Positions 5,201 to 5,929 of a DNA stretch of 5,929 nucleotides are shown in pieces. Source of the stretch: Actinomycetes bacterium (GTDB lineage Bacteria > Actinomycetota > Actinomycetes > Actinomycetales > Microbacteriaceae). The position numbers were made by a program, and so were the translations under genes. The stretch covers positions 1-5,929 of the forward strand of contig JAEYAG010000041.1 in the NCBI GenBank assembly GCA_023451265.1, read 5' to 3'. Position 1 is the first letter of the stretch. Each line of letters begins with the position of its first letter. Below the pieces are notes generated by a model that did not search any database, had not been told where the DNA came from, and saw only the letters and a program-made list of their open reading frames with translations.

Positions 5201-5929
5201 CAGGATGAGCCCGTCGGCGACGTAGAACAGCACGACGTCGATCTGCTCCACCGGCACGCCGTGTTTGGCGTGGTATGCCTGCCGGTACAGCTGCAGCTGC
5301 AGCATCCGCTCGTCGCGCTCGGCGGCCGTGCGCGGCGCGCGTCCCGTCTTCCAGTCGACGATCTCGATGCGGTCGCCGCGGCGGTAGACCGCATCGAGCT
5401 TGCAGATGATGACGTGTGCGCGCCCGTCGCCGAGCGCGTCGGGCATTGCGACGTCGATCTCGGTCTCGACCTCGATCGGCTGCAGGTGCGCCCATTCGGA
5501 GGCGAGGAAGCGCTCCTGCAGCTGGGCGAGCTCGCTCGCCTCGGGCGCCGCGCCGCCGCTCCCGTCCTCGCCGGCGTCGTCGTCCCACAGCGCGTCGTCC
5601 AGCGCTGCGCCGGCCGCCACGACGCCCGCCCGCTGCTCGACCCATGCGTGGAACAGCGTGCCGAGGCGGGTCTGCCGGTACGGCCGCTCGGGCAGCGGCC
5701 GCCGCAGCGCGGGTGCGGCGCCGAGGTAGTCCTTGAAGCGGGATGCCGGGATGCGCACCGGCGCGTCGGGTGCCGGCGGGTTCTCCCGCGCGGCGCGTTC
5801 TGCCAGGAGCAGCGCGAGCTCGGGCGTCGGCTCGGGTGGGTTCGCCGCCGCCTCGCGCGCAGCGGTCGCCGCCCGTTCCACGACCGCGCGCCGGCTGCCG
5901 AGCGGGTCGAGCGGCCACTGCAGCAGGCG
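5192..5929 (-). CDS. adnB: AdnB-type helicase-nuclease, C-terminal RecB-like nuclease domain (partial, 5' end outside window)
   Basis: The frame is open from the window edge to a TGA at 5194-5192, giving the last 245 residues of a larger protein. The segment begins RLLQWPLDPLG, of the kind that joins the helicase core to the nuclease in AdnAB-like proteins. The PD-(D/E)XK nuclease of the RecB family is then complete, numbering from the fragment's first residue: His94 in GTLFHAWVE, Asp179 in CKLDAVYRR, Asp192 and Lys194 in VDWKTG, and the QLQLYRQAY helix (211-219). All metal and catalytic residues are present, so the nuclease should be active. The protein would resect double-strand breaks with an AdnA partner, expected just upstream outside the window. 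The adnB symbol rests on nuclease type plus synteny with Rv3201c; an unpaired UvrD/RecB-like helicase-nuclease is the alternative. Confidence 0.85.
   Translation of the reverse strand, partial: RLLQWPLDPLGSRRAVVERAATAAREAAANPPEPTPELALLLAERAARENPPAPDAPVRIPASRFKDYLGAAPALRRPLPERPYRQTRLGTLFHAWVEQRAGVVAAGAALDDALWDDDAGEDGSGGAAPEASELAQLQERFLASEWAHLQPIEVETEIDVAMPDALGDGRAHVIICKLDAVYRRGDRIEIVDWKTGRAPRTAAERDERMLQLQLYRQAYHAKHGVPVEQIDVVLFYVADGLILRG

Overview
The window is very GC-rich, with strong G/C bias at third codon positions, and its gene content and order suggest a high-GC actinobacterium. I would guess Microbacteriaceae, probably Microbacterium or a close relative. That placement rests on protein character and recalled synteny, not on a database search. 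The order is: end of a + strand gene, cyclodehydratase/ThiF-like gene (+), UvrD2-type helicase (-), NudC-type Nudix hydrolase (-), APH-fold protein (+), and the 3' end of an AdnB-type helicase-nuclease (-). It parallels the Mycobacterium tuberculosis Rv3195 to Rv3202c neighbourhood (Rv3195, Rv3196, uvrD2, nudC, Rv3200c, adnB, adnA). Here whiB7 and the Rv3197 kinase are absent, and an APH-fold gene occupies the Rv3200c slot.

Layout. Bases 1-87 are the acidic, proline-rich tail of a + strand protein. Bases 88-336 are intergenic and unusually structured: a three-tier nested inverted repeat (121-202) built from four copies of a CGAACCCT-type unit, a weaker GC hairpin region, and an 8-bp inverted repeat enclosing a perfect 12-bp palindrome (252-295). 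A zinc-tetracysteine, cyclodehydratase/ThiF-like gene (337-1266) converges on and overlaps the 3' end of the UvrD2-like gene (2830 to 1046) by 221 bp. The helicase is translationally coupled by an ATGA overlap to the upstream nudC gene (3780 to 2827). A 65-bp divergent promoter region separates nudC from a + strand gene (3846-5147) with a degenerate aminoglycoside-phosphotransferase fold and a long acidic tail. After a 44-bp spacer comes the C-terminal RecB-like nuclease domain of an AdnB-like protein (5929 to 5192, truncated by the window edge).

Functionally this is a housekeeping DNA-repair and nucleotide-hygiene locus: two superfamily 1 helicases, one with a nuclease domain, and an NAD(H)/NAD-cap hydrolase. 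Two poorly understood conserved-type genes accompany them. The most interesting points are the APH-fold protein, in which every expected catalytic residue appears replaced (a likely pseudokinase); the orphan cyclodehydratase-like protein with no YcaO partner in view; the nested palindrome; and the antiparallel overlap of two low-complexity C-terminal tails. I see no mobile element, CRISPR array, tRNA or rRNA.
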